Shown piece after piece: positions 49,667 to 59,825 of a stretch of DNA of 64,000 nt. The stretch is from Sclerodactyla briareus (Eukaryota; Echinodermata; Holothuroidea; Dendrochirotida; Sclerodactylidae), in NCBI GenBank assembly GCA_026419785.1, contig JAODTK010005684.1, forward strand, positions 62,001 to 126,000, read 5' to 3'. The notes below the pieces were generated by a model. The model was not told the origin of the DNA. It saw only the letters and a program-made list of their open reading frames with translations, and did not search any database. Both the position numbers and the translations under genes were made by a program. Numbering within the stretch: position 1 is the stretch's first letter; every line of letters begins with the position of its first letter.

Positions 49667-50108
49667 GGCTAGGATCCATAGATGCGTATGCGTATGTGAA
49701 AAATCGCCCCATTTACGTGACTGAGCGGGGGTAGAGTCGGAATATGTTCTATTTAGTTTGCAGAGATAGATATGAGAGTAGATATGGGATATAGTAGTTG
49801 TAGGTCCTGATATGGTCCACAGAGGCGAAATATAAGTATATACCAATGCGTATACGGATGCGTATCACCGCGAATGAATTTTTATGGAATATCAGCTTAA
49901 CAAGCCAATCAACGAAAATATACATGGAATTTTGCATTTTTGTGGTCTTTCGCATTAAACTTGCAGTGTTTCCTCTTCTGAAACCACGCGTTCGTTTTTG
50001 TAAATATGTGATTTTCACATCCAGCAGGCAAGCATACGAATACTATGGAACCTAGACTTATTGTAAGCGCAGGATGCATACGGACATACGTATTATGGAA
50101 TCCCAGCC
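49667..50108. mobile_element. Palindrome-rich MITE, ggctgggattccata termini
   Basis: The left end ggctaggatccatagatgcg pairs with the reverse complement of the right end (ggctgggattccataatacg), about 80% over 24 bp. A second inward copy of the right-end motif (aggttccatagtattcgtat on the minus strand) lies at about 50032-50053. The centre holds gcgtatacggatgcgtat (about 49850). A related end lies at 2155. No transposase is encoded and no clear target-site duplication was found. Confidence 0.65.
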
Positions 50109-50589
50109 TAAGCCCTAATTACATCCATTCATCACATGTCTGTGGTCGGTTCACTACATACAATACCGGCTGTTTCTGAAGGCGAAAGAAGCGCTCAAAG
50201 TGCTGAAGCTTTGGGACTTCTTGTAGACCTGTATATTAAAAGAATCAGTTGGACTTTGGTTGATTCCGGTTTAAATGAAAGCGTATTAGGTTACGTTTTA
50301 CGGTATGTACTCGGGGTACTAAACTATCTGGTTTTATTGTATAGAAACCGAAATGGGTTTTCGCAAACCGGTCAAATTCGAACAATGCGTGCACACTTGA
50401 TATACAATCAATTTATTTTTTCTGATAATATTGTTATATACTATTTACTTTTGGTGGCATGCAATTGCAGAAAAATATTGTTAATACCGGTACTCCATAA
50501 CATCCTTCCTCACTGATGTTTCTTTTTAATGTTTACAAACTACGACTCGGTACCGTCTTGGGAATGAGATTTTTCCCATATTAATCATT
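50109..50589. other. Intergenic, nothing recognised
   Basis: A 126-codon frame at 50136-50516 (+) has no domain or repeat signature and is not called. Confidence 0.4.
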
Positions 50590-50689
50590 CATTGTTCTCA
50601 CGGAGTAGCCCCATATGCCTTCTCCGAGCTCCGCAGGGACATTCGCTCCACCCTTCGCCACCGGACGACAAGAGTAGCCGGCTGGTGCA

Positions 50690-51180
50690 TGACGAGCCCC
50701 TCCCCTTTTACAATCAAAACACTCGTATTTGAAATTAGAGGCCTACGCGAAGGGTGGTTCGGATCTGCAAGTATACGCTACGCTTTATTAGGAAGTCATT
50801 TAGTTAATAAATCCCTTCTCCCAGCTAAAACGGAGTCCAAAATGCTAGACTTCAAAATGAGAGTTATATAGCGAGAGCTGCACGAAGAACGATATGTAAA
50901 TGCATCGATTGTTCAACCTAATACGCGGGGGTAGATTGGTAGTTTGCTTTACGCTGATTGGCCGAGTGTTATCTAGGATCACTATTCTCAGTGAAGGAGA
51001 AAATACCTCGTTAGGGCACCGCAGAATCAATTTGAATAGGGATTTATTTATGCGTCGAAAAATGTGAAGCCAATCATCGCGTGTAATCAGTCAATCAAAA
51101 CCCGATTTAAATTTCGAGTCACGTTTGTTTCGCCGACTGTAAAGTTGTCTGAAGTCCTTCATTGGAATCATGGAGCCCCA
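50690..51180 (+). repeat. Unnamed interspersed repeat family, copy 3 of 3
   Basis: Anchors shared with copy 1 (17480-17975) are aaaacggagtc followed by aaatgct, gctttacgctgattggccga (50946), ggatttatttatgcgtcg, ccaatcat, agtcaatcaaaacccgattt, gccgactgtaaagttg and ccttcattggaa. It also matches copy 2 in reverse complement through 50942-51050. Similarity may start upstream of 50690. The class is unknown. Confidence 0.6.
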
Positions 51181-51819
51181 CTGCGCCTGATAAAATATAA
51201 TAGGCCTATACCGACACATAAGAACTGCCACGCCACCCAGTCCCGAAAATGATGACTTGTATGATTGACGAAAATGTTAATTAGAAAAGAAGGGAAACCG
51301 GCCTAATATGGTTAATCGAAGATGCCCATGCAATCGACTATTGAAAACCACGTGGGTACGTAGGTTTCAATAAGGAGAAGAAATTAGGGACGTTACCTAA
51401 AAACTGGGGTTTGCAACAGTGTACAAGCAAAATGACTATTAATACCATAACTGTGCTAATTATTATATTATTATTATTTTTTATTATATCAACTTTTGGA
51501 CTTCCGGTGAATTGGTGTTTCTACAAAAGAAGTAGGGTTCATCTACACCATATGACGCACCTAACAGGCAAAAATATGGACATTGATGACATTTACGCAC
51601 CGACACTCGCACACACGCACACAAAACCCAACCACCCACACTCTTAACAATGTTAGAACTTACCCACACTAACTAACACACCCATCCCGGTGGTGTGGGG
51701 GAATTAACAACCTTGTGTAAAGGGTTATGTGAAGAAGTGGCAGATTATACACAAGACTGTGTAAATGTCTTATTCACACCACCGGATAGGCGTGATAGTT
51801 ACCCAATATTTTTTAAGGA
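51181..51819. other. Intergenic, nothing recognised
   Basis: No gene was recognised. A short ATT run at about 51459-51485 and a brief CA-rich patch at about 51608-51635 are the only simple sequences. Confidence 0.4.
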
Positions 51820-51821
51820 CG

Positions 51822-51912
51822 GCACACACACGACACACACACAAACACACAAGCGCGCGCGCACACACACGCACACACACGCCCACACACGCACACACAC
51901 GCCCACACAGTC
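51822..51912. repeat. (CA)n microsatellite with CG interruptions
   Basis: About 90 bp of CA dinucleotides with gcgcgc and cgcc interruptions. Thr/His-rich frames here are artefacts. Confidence 0.95.
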
Positions 51913-52778
51913 CATTACATAGACTCCTCTTGCCAGGACTCGGAATTTTTTTTTCGCTCGAGGGGGTAGCTGGGGACGTTGCTGTTCATGTCGGGGTTCG
52001 AATTCCTTTATAATTAAACTCTTCCTGATCTCTCAATGGTATACACAGCGGCTCACTGCCAAAGAAAACCGGTGATCTTTAAAAGTAGGCATGCTGTGAT
52101 CGGATATAGTTCTATATAGTTCATTTGGTGTCCACGGTGTTCAGATTTACGGGTCGAAAAATGAATTAAAATAGTTACGGAAGAGCTAATCACGCCATAC
52201 GTTGGGAAAACAGTTAAACTTCCAGTCTGTCCGTAATGGCGGCGGCCATTGGCAGCCCTAAGCGGGAATAGCCGATTACGTCGTGATCACTGTTAACATC
52301 TGCACAAGCATATTATTTTGTAATTAACGCTCGTTTTGGGGGCAGGTAACATCTGTTGCGTATTTTTGCTTTTATCACATATCGCGTCGACTGAACCGAG
52401 GAAGGTGACATTTGAAAACGTAATATTGATCACAGGTCGTAGAAATTATTCCGGCATTGCCGTTGAAATTCCCTCCTCATATTACATTATAAATATCGGG
52501 TGCCTTTCAGTGGGATGGCTCGAATGTCTCGTATTTTCTATAAGAGGAAGTCAGTGAAATCGATAGCCTCTCACCGTCTTTGATATATGGGGGCTCGAAG
52601 AATAATAATCGATGACACACTGTGTATTCAGCTTCGAATACAAACCCGATCTGCATCGCATGCGCAGAGACGTTTATTCTGAAATCAGAGGTTGTCTGGT
52701 TCACTGCATGGGAAGGGAAATTTGACAAGGTTTACAGGGGTATCGTCGTCTCTTGAAGTCACTGTTGTCGTTGTTTGC
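51913..52778. other. Intergenic, nothing recognised
   Basis: A tRNA B-box-like string (gggttcgaattcc) lies at about 51992-52004 without a convincing A box or cloverleaf, so no tRNA is called. Otherwise nothing was recognised. Confidence 0.4.
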
Positions 52779-52786
52779 ACGACGTC

Positions 52787-53065
52787 CTGGCGCGTCCCGA
52801 GAGATTTGTCTTGGGGGGGGGGGGGGGGAGGGGGGTTGAGGTCGGAACCCGAGGGAAGTGCGCCCTCATAAATGCCCCCTCCTTCCTATTGGCAAATAAG
52901 TACAATCTAGGGGCCCCTATACACATGTGCTGCAATATGCGCTAAATAACAGCTGCAAAACCTAGATGAATGCAAAAACATGAGTGTTTGTGTTTAAAAT
53001 GTCTAATCACTTGGTTCATGGAGGGTTCTGACCGCCCCCCCCCCCTTCCCCGTGGTACGCCACTG
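52787..53065. mobile_element. hAT-type MITE with perfect 8-bp target-site duplication
   Basis: The element ends cgtggtacgccactg, the reverse complement of the classic hAT end cagtggcgtaccacg. It begins with the degenerate counterpart ctggcgcgtcccgag. Identical 8-bp flanks acgacgtc lie at 52779-52786 and 53066-53073. A G16 tract inside the left end and a C11 tract inside the right end form part of the inverted structure. At 279 bp it is non-coding. Confidence 0.9.
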
Positions 53066-53073
53066 ACGACGTC

Positions 53074-55060
53074 AAGTAGTTGCGTTGGGTGCAGTTTTAA
53101 GTTAGGAAATTAAAAAAGAGATATACATTGCGTAACCCACGGAATAGTATGCTAGCCTATATATGAGGAGGAAAGGGAGTCAAGGTACTGAGCATAATAT
53201 TTCAATGATATAATAAAACACCTACTATAGTGCCGCCATCATGTTACATCACTGTGGAATGACCCGCGCACCATTATATTGCCAACTTGATGAACGTCTC
53301 ATCCATCATAGTGGATATTCATGGCTCCAGTGACTCGTACGGACAGATATCGCTCTTTTCTTCATAGGTAATGCAGTTAGGCTTCCAAGCCGATTTACCA
53401 GGTAGTTTTATCTCCTACTCTACCACACCAGCTCTTACATTTTTACATTTGTGTTTCAAACTGACCTGTTTCTCTATTCATCTTACATGTTCGGCAGCGC
53501 TTCACATAGAATAAACATTACGAAATATAAAAAAAAACCAGGTAGGGGGTTGTATAAATGTCAGCGGGGAGTGATGATGCAGCACAAGAGAACGCACAGT
53601 CATCAGCCCTACCTCCCGTTACCGGGGTAGAGAGATAATTATTGCAGTCCCGAAGGATTACAAATTTGTGACGACAATATCTCTTTCAACGATTTGTATT
53701 CTTCGAGATCCAATGGCCTCAGATACTCGTGATCGACTTCCACGCTTGACGGGAGCAAATTTACTCCGGATCCATCAAGTTTCGCTGAAAGTTCAGAGGG
53801 AGGTATTGCCAAATTAAACCACCAATGATCCCTGAACTAACCCCCGCGAATAGCCTGAACAAATGTTATCAACATCTCCCAGTTGTTAATTGTGCATATA
53901 TATTTGACAACTATGTCAACGCCTGACCCTCTGTATTGTCTACGATCTATTGTTAGTCTACTCATGATCAGTGTAGGGATTATTGTTCAATCAATACAGA
54001 CGATCCTTATAAAAGTCTGCGCAACGACCCGCATTCACAGAGCATAAAAAGTTGCGTTGAAATCTGACAGACCCATATGGAATATCACGAAAGGGGCATA
54101 ACTCAACTCCTACGAGACGTTATAACGGTCCAGGGTTTGGTCGGCAATCCAACACTTTCGCTGAACCCCCTTCTCTTCACAAAATAACCATTCGTTTCAC
54201 AGAGGGTATGCGAATGAGCTCGTCCATCATTGCGCAATGCCCACTATCGAACCCGTCTCGATTTATTTTCTATGCCAGACGAAAATGAGATCTGAATCAA
54301 TCCGAAAATGTTATGGGGAACTTATTCCCCTCCCATAATCAGCAATCCCGCCCAGCTCGCACTGCATGGTATCGTATCGCATTGCAATATTATCGCGTAT
54401 TTTTAGGACTTTTACCTCCTGGATTAATGAAGACAACAGAAACTTGAAGTGCATACTATCCATCGCGTCATAGTTGTCCAAAAATGCACCCGGTAATTGA
54501 AGCATACAGCTCTATCTGATGGGTCTTAACCCATACAAGGTTTTTCCTCCTTAACTGGATTTTGAAGACCGGTCTCTGCCGCCATAGATTGCAATGATAG
54601 AGACGAGACTGTCTCGGTTGTGATGCACAGATCACAAGAAGAGTTAACAACTCCAACTGATGAAGACAACTTACAAGAAATATGCATTCGCTGATATCCA
54701 GTGTCTGGAGAACGGGACGACGGGTAATTTCCCTAGATAGGGTAATGCGTTACAACAAACTATCCTATATCGACTTTTTTGGGCTTTTGTGTCCACACCC
54801 AATGAGCCTGCCGAAATACATATCGTCATGAGTGCCGTGGTGAAATTGATTTAAAATAAAAATCACAGAGCACAATCAGCCAACTCTCGAATCGACGACT
54901 GTACAAATCGCCTTCACTAAAATGGATGGGTCGGCTTGACACCTTTTGGAAATGTTTGCAAAATTCGAATTTTTACAAAGTTCAATATGCTTCTAGCAGA
55001 AACCGAGAAGGCCTATATGCTCCCTATAACAGTGAGTATCATCAATTAACCACAAAAAAA
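53074..55060. other. Intergenic, nothing recognised
   Basis: About 2 kb without recognisable gene or repeat. Confidence 0.4.
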
Positions 55061-55430
55061 GAGTGTTAGCACAGTTGGTAGAGCGTCCGCTTCACGCCGG
55101 TGGATGCCGGGGTTCGAAAATCCCGGGTCGGGTCATACCAAGACTTTTTAAAATGGACTGTTTGCCTTCTCGCTTGGCGCCCAGCATGGGGATAGGAACA
55201 GGGCAAAAATGTGGGGTAGGCAAGCTGTGATTAGTTGCCGTCGGCGTGTAAGTACCCCCCCTCCTTCACATTAATCGCCGCAAAAGAGGCATCGCTTGTT
55301 CCGGTACCTGGTGAGGTTTTCGCCGCTGGACATTCGTGCGATTATCCAGGTCCGCACCCCTTCCGGGCCTCGTATAGGTAGGGTTCTTTGGCCGGCAAGT
55401 GATGAATAAAAAAAAACAAAAAAAAAAAAA
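55061..55430 (+). repeat. tRNA-derived SINE, near full-length copy
   Basis: A tRNA-like head (55061-55130) contains an A-box region ttagcacagttggtagagcg and a B-box region ggttcgaaaatcc (one extra A relative to consensus), the internal RNA polymerase III promoter elements. The body shares modules with 45898-46215: accaagactttttaaaatgg, ttctcgcttggcgcccagc, tggggtaggcaa, gtacctggtgaggttttcgc and tatccaggtccgc. It ends in an A-rich tail of about 25 bp (55406-55430). It is not a functional tRNA gene, because the acceptor stem and anticodon arm do not fold properly. Confidence 0.85.
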
Positions 55431-55599
55431 TGATTGTATTCCTCTAGATCAACCGATAAAACGAAAACATGACAGGGAAGATCCCAGTTGACTAGTACAA
55501 TCACGCCGGGTATTAGGACGAGTAGACTCCTGTACAGGGCAAAGGCAGTGCATATGTTTTTTTTTCCTGAACTCAACAATTTCGGATACACAATTATAT

Positions 55600-55720
55600 C
55601 TTGGTAAATAAAATAATAATTTATTTATAGCGCTGCATACAACACACGCATGCACGAAGAACAGCGATCGAAAGCCTGATTAAAAGATACGTCTTCAGCA
55701 GTCCGCGTTCTTAAAGAGTC
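55600..55720 (-). repeat. Possible interspersed repeat fragment
   Basis: aataatttatttatagcgct followed by gatacgtcttcagcagtccg resembles the ends of common marine-invertebrate repeats that pair a tatagcgc motif with a cgtcttcagcag motif. No second copy in the window proves it. Confidence 0.3.
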
Positions 55721-55744
55721 AAACCGTTGCAATCCTTTAGCCAA

Positions 55745-55776
55745 GGGGGGGGGGGGGGGGGGGGGGGGGGCGGGGG
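55745..55776. repeat. G26 homopolymer
   Basis: A run of 26 G, then C, then five G. It is the longest homopolymer in the window. Glycine-rich and proline-rich frames around it are artefacts. Confidence 0.97.
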
Positions 55777-58290
55777 TTCCAATAATGTTAAGCAACTTTT
55801 TATAAAATATAGACCGGTCACCATGGGACTTGGTACGGGTAGTTTTGGGACAAAAGGGGATTGCTCTTTTATCATACTACGAGACGTCTTAAAGGATAGT
55901 AGGGACAAAGCAATCTCTGATGAGGGAGGTGAGTCCTTGGTAGGAGCACGAAACACAATTGGGAGAACATGGACGTAACTCTCTGCCCCATAATCCATAA
56001 TTCTTAGTAAAATTCACCCCAATTCAGCAGGTCAAAATCTTTTCCCGCGTGTTTTTTTTATATTCAGTTTGGTGAAAGGGCGAACTGACTACAATCCACA
56101 CTGACAGCCAACTACGCTATACTGACAGTCCGGTGAAGATACGAAGCATTGTAATGGACATACTATTTATCATATATGAGTTAGTTGTATAGGCTGAATA
56201 TATGTTTCACTTTTTAAGGAATCTGCATAGCCAGCATCAATATATTTTGTTAAAAAATGTGAGCTGGGAACTACATCACACATTTCGAACAAAAATGCAG
56301 AAACCCCTGTTCGCTCCGAATCTTCCAAAATACAATTAGAGAAACAATAAAACAGAGGAAACAGCCACATCATTTCTATCTTCGTTATGAGCTATCCAGT
56401 CACGGGAGAAGCCTCGCAGATGACATTGCTAAACATTGCCAAACATTGGAGCAGCAGTCACGTTAGAGTTATTTGAAGACAGAATGGCTATCGATTCCCC
56501 GTCGAGAGTGTCATCTATTTCTCTGCAAAGTTATCTAAGTCTATCGAAAATTACGTCGGGAAATAAATTTGGAGAATAATACGGGGGAGAATGCGGAATC
56601 GGGTAAAATTGTGAATGTTCGCGGGAATCGGGCCTTTAGCGGGGTGATATCAACGATAATGTCAGAGGGAGAACATTTCCAAAGGCATTCGAGAAATCGA
56701 TACCGGTATGCAGCTCAACAGTCAGGTAAAGTGTGAACTGTTAGTCATCATGTGAGGTTCTTCCACCTCTGCGAAAATATAATTAGGCCGTATGCAGGCA
56801 ACTGGAGGAACTAGTCACTCTGATTGAAAACAAACATGATGGGTTTGTTGATGAGTATCAGCCGCACGTTATACGGAGTCCTTGATTATGCAATTAGTAT
56901 AACTTTTCCCTTGAGTCACCCTATACTAGGTGCATATTATCCCGTCGGTACCGATTGTAGCGGTATGTTACAATAATGGCTTGACTAAAATCTTATACAT
57001 TGGAAGGGTCTGTTTCACAACTTCAGTGTAAAGGGACCTTCATTTAGGTTGTTAATGCGGTCATTCAACAGACTATTTGCCCGATGAATAAGGACGATTC
57101 GGTCGACCCAGTCCTGGGGCTCTTCATCGTACAACGGGGTCCTCAAGGGGGTAACACGTACAAGGCTAAGCCGGATCTCAAGCGCCGTTGTCGCGAAGAG
57201 GCTATCGCCATGTCGTCACCGAGTTTGAACGTTAAAATCCTCCCTTCATACAAGTTGGGATCTTGACTGTGTGGTGTGCGCTTTTAATTTGTTTCCAACT
57301 GCGTTACGAATATTCAACATTTTGAGGGATTTTGAAATTGTCCTGAGAACCATGTTTATGGTGGAGTAGAAACAAACAGCAGAATAAAAAACCCCGTTAA
57401 GGGCCTATGATCCGTTGCCAAGTTCAAAGCACATTTCAAGCATGTCTTCCTAGAATCCTGTGTCGGAGTTAAGAAAATAAAAGGAAAGAAAAGAAGAGCT
57501 CCACAGCCACCCACGCACGACACGGCGCAGACTCCACTCAACGTATTAAAAATATTCAACAAAATGCCAGTTTGGGAATACTGAGAGAAAGTCTCCGTTC
57601 GTCAATGTAATCCCTCACACCCATCAGCAATGTACCTCATCATATATGTTGAATAATATTTAGGTAAACATGTTAAAATATAATATATAAATGCATTCAT
57701 GAGACTTCGCTGACAAGAAGGTTATAAATTTCAACAAATCAACTCTCTGATATACACCAATTGGAATTGAGGTGAAGTGAAGTAAAATAATTCGAGTGGC
57801 ACATGCAGGCGATTTAACGAAATTGTTCAGAGAACGTGCAGTTAATACCAATATGAATTCAGTTGTTGTTTGGTTTTCATGCTGATGATTGTAGAAGTTC
57901 CACTTTAAACCTATATAGTGAAATTTCTCCTAGCGATGTCAGTAATTTATATAGCTTCTGAACCATGACATACCATACGCTAAGCCTCATTTCCCCCATA
58001 ATACGCATAGCACACAAAAGGTTGGCGTAGCCCTCCAGATATTACTGACTGCAATAAAATACCCCAGCCTAGTCTGGCAAAATCAACATTGGTATGTTCT
58101 GATAGGCTAGAATAAATGACATTCAGACGTGTCATTTTACTCATTGGACATAGGCCTGCACTTTAATTCTGTGCATATGTATCAGCTTACGTAATATAGT
58201 ACACAAGTACAGTTGTTCGTGGAACATGAATAGAATGGGTACCTTGAACTGTATGCTAGCATGTAGACCTATCCGTAGACACTAGTAAAA
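55777..58290. other. Intergenic, nothing recognised
   Basis: About 2.5 kb without recognisable gene or repeat. Short frames of 60-68 codons are unremarkable. Confidence 0.4.
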
Positions 58291-58675
58291 ATGTCATCTT
58301 GCTCTTATATAGCGCTTTTCCACGTCGTAGACATACTCAAAACGCGTCAGATGAAAACCGACGTAGTGACTTGCCCACACTCCGAACTACTACACCACGC
58401 ACCTCTCTGCTTGTTCAGTACGTCACTTCATTGTGTCCCCTGGGAGACCTTCCCAATAGAGTTCAAATGTTGTCTCGCTACGTCTTCACAATTACCTCAC
58501 AAGGTACCCCCTTCTACACGTGGGTGGCGTGGTGCATTTCAAGAGACATTGCTTTCCGACAGCACTGCGGAAAAGATCTCGGGCTTCCAATGGGGCTTCA
58601 AACTCGCAGTCAATGGTTTTGTTGTCTGGAGCTACTACCACAGCAATCCCCTCCCACTACGTGGAGTTAGCGACT
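58291..58675 (+). repeat. Interspersed repeat shared with 28405-28735, copy 2
   Basis: It begins cttatatagcgcttttcca and shares ctcacaaggtaccc, cttctacacgtgggtgg, gggcttccaatggggct, caatggttttg and gtctgga with 28405-28735 in order. Three overlapping open frames of 66-130 codons on the plus strand fall entirely within the repeat and are not genes. Confidence 0.7.
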
Positions 58676-58829
58676 GCAGGTGACAATAAACGCAATATTA
58701 GAATCCACATTGAGAACTGAATTCATAATGATCAAGCAATTTTTTTTTTTTTTACTTGAATAGGCAAAGTTAGGGCATTTACACACTCGTAGCTTTGTGG
58801 CTTCCTCTCGTTTTTCAACTCTTTTTTTG

Positions 58830-58945
58830 CATGGGCGTCAACAGTTGGACAATGATGGGGGGGGGGCATGTACCCCCACTTTAAAGGTGGGGATTCATAT
58901 CGTTTTCTCCCGTTCCCCCCCCCCCACCCACTTTTACGGACCGTA
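58830..58945. mobile_element. hAT-like end with G and C tracts
   Basis: catgggcgtcaacagttgg followed by a G11 tract (about 58857), gtacccccac, and a C13 tract (about 58916) looks like a short, partly palindromic hAT-like terminus. cccccactttaaaggtgggg forms a local inverted repeat (about 58873-58893). No matching far end or target-site duplication was found. Confidence 0.4.
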
Positions 58946-59051
58946 ATAAGAATCATAGGCACTTGCCCGTTTTTTTATCACTCTGAACTGAATAAATTTT
59001 TGTCTAACCAAACAATAATCGCGTTGGAAATTGTCTTAAGTCCAGTAAATT

Positions 59052-59825
59052 CAGGTGCGGATCCAGTGAAAATCTGGACCCACTTAGGGCCGAAGGGGAA
59101 GGATTTACCATGTTTCATACCGAGTTCTCGAATTTTAAATCGATAGCCAAAAGTTCCTAATTTTTCAAGTGTTTCGCGCGCATGACGTTTTCCTTCCAGG
59201 GGTTTGTAGGCTAAATTGCGATGTAATCTTCGAATCAGTTTGTTCACTTCGATTAATGTCCGAGCCTTGGGGCAGACTGCCCGCCCCAATTTCCTGAGAT
59301 GAAAAATTCGTGGGAAAATTTGGAAGGAAAAATCAAGTGAAAAAAATGCCTGATTTTTGTTGCAGAGTTTTTTCGATAAAATGCCCTAAAGCATGCAAGG
59401 TTGTTCGTCCTCGTTTCGCGCGCGCCGGTAGTTTCCATTGGCTGACTTGTAAAATTCCGGTACGATTTTCTGCTCCTAAATGGGAGTGGGTCCCGGTCGC
59501 CTATGGCTTTTCCTCTCGGTCCCACCAGAGGACCTTTCGGTAGACCCCTGGATCCCACGCAAACAAAGCCAGAGCAGAAATGGTATAAGAAAATACATAT
59601 GTGATACACTCGGTAAATCCCATCTTGGTATGCACAATGACAACTTTTTTGTCTTTCTTTTACTCAAATCACACATGTAGCATGGTGCTATTGAGCCTGG
59701 GCAAGCGCCTTTTCCGTCGATCTGGAGGGTTATGAAAATCTGAAATTTTCTTTGTACGCCTCGCGCCAACCGATAGTGGCGCTCCGCTTAGATGGGTCCC
59801 CCCACTTTTCAAAACGGGTCCCCTG
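59052..59825 (-). mobile_element. hAT-like non-autonomous element, about 770 bp, degenerate
   Basis: The left boundary caggtgcggatccag is a hAT-style end. The reverse complement of the right boundary begins caggggacccg and leads into a G tract, then the shared subterminal block (59762-59793; cgcgccaac, then gtggcgctccgcttagat). Next to it the reverse complement reads ccctccagatcgacggaaa, shared with 32645-32665. The frames of 97-118 codons inside on the minus strand lack transposase signatures. No target-site duplication is visible, so the boundaries are approximate. Confidence 0.55.

Noticed and set aside
51940-52010. tRNA-like B box gggttcgaattcc
   Set aside because: No matching A box, anticodon arm or acceptor stem.
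55061-55135. Possible functional tRNA gene
   Set aside because: The head does not fold as a cloverleaf, the B box has an extra base, and it is fused to a SINE body and A tail.
58291-58720. Three overlapping plus-strand frames of 66-130 codons
   Set aside because: They fall entirely within an interspersed repeat also found at 28405-28735.
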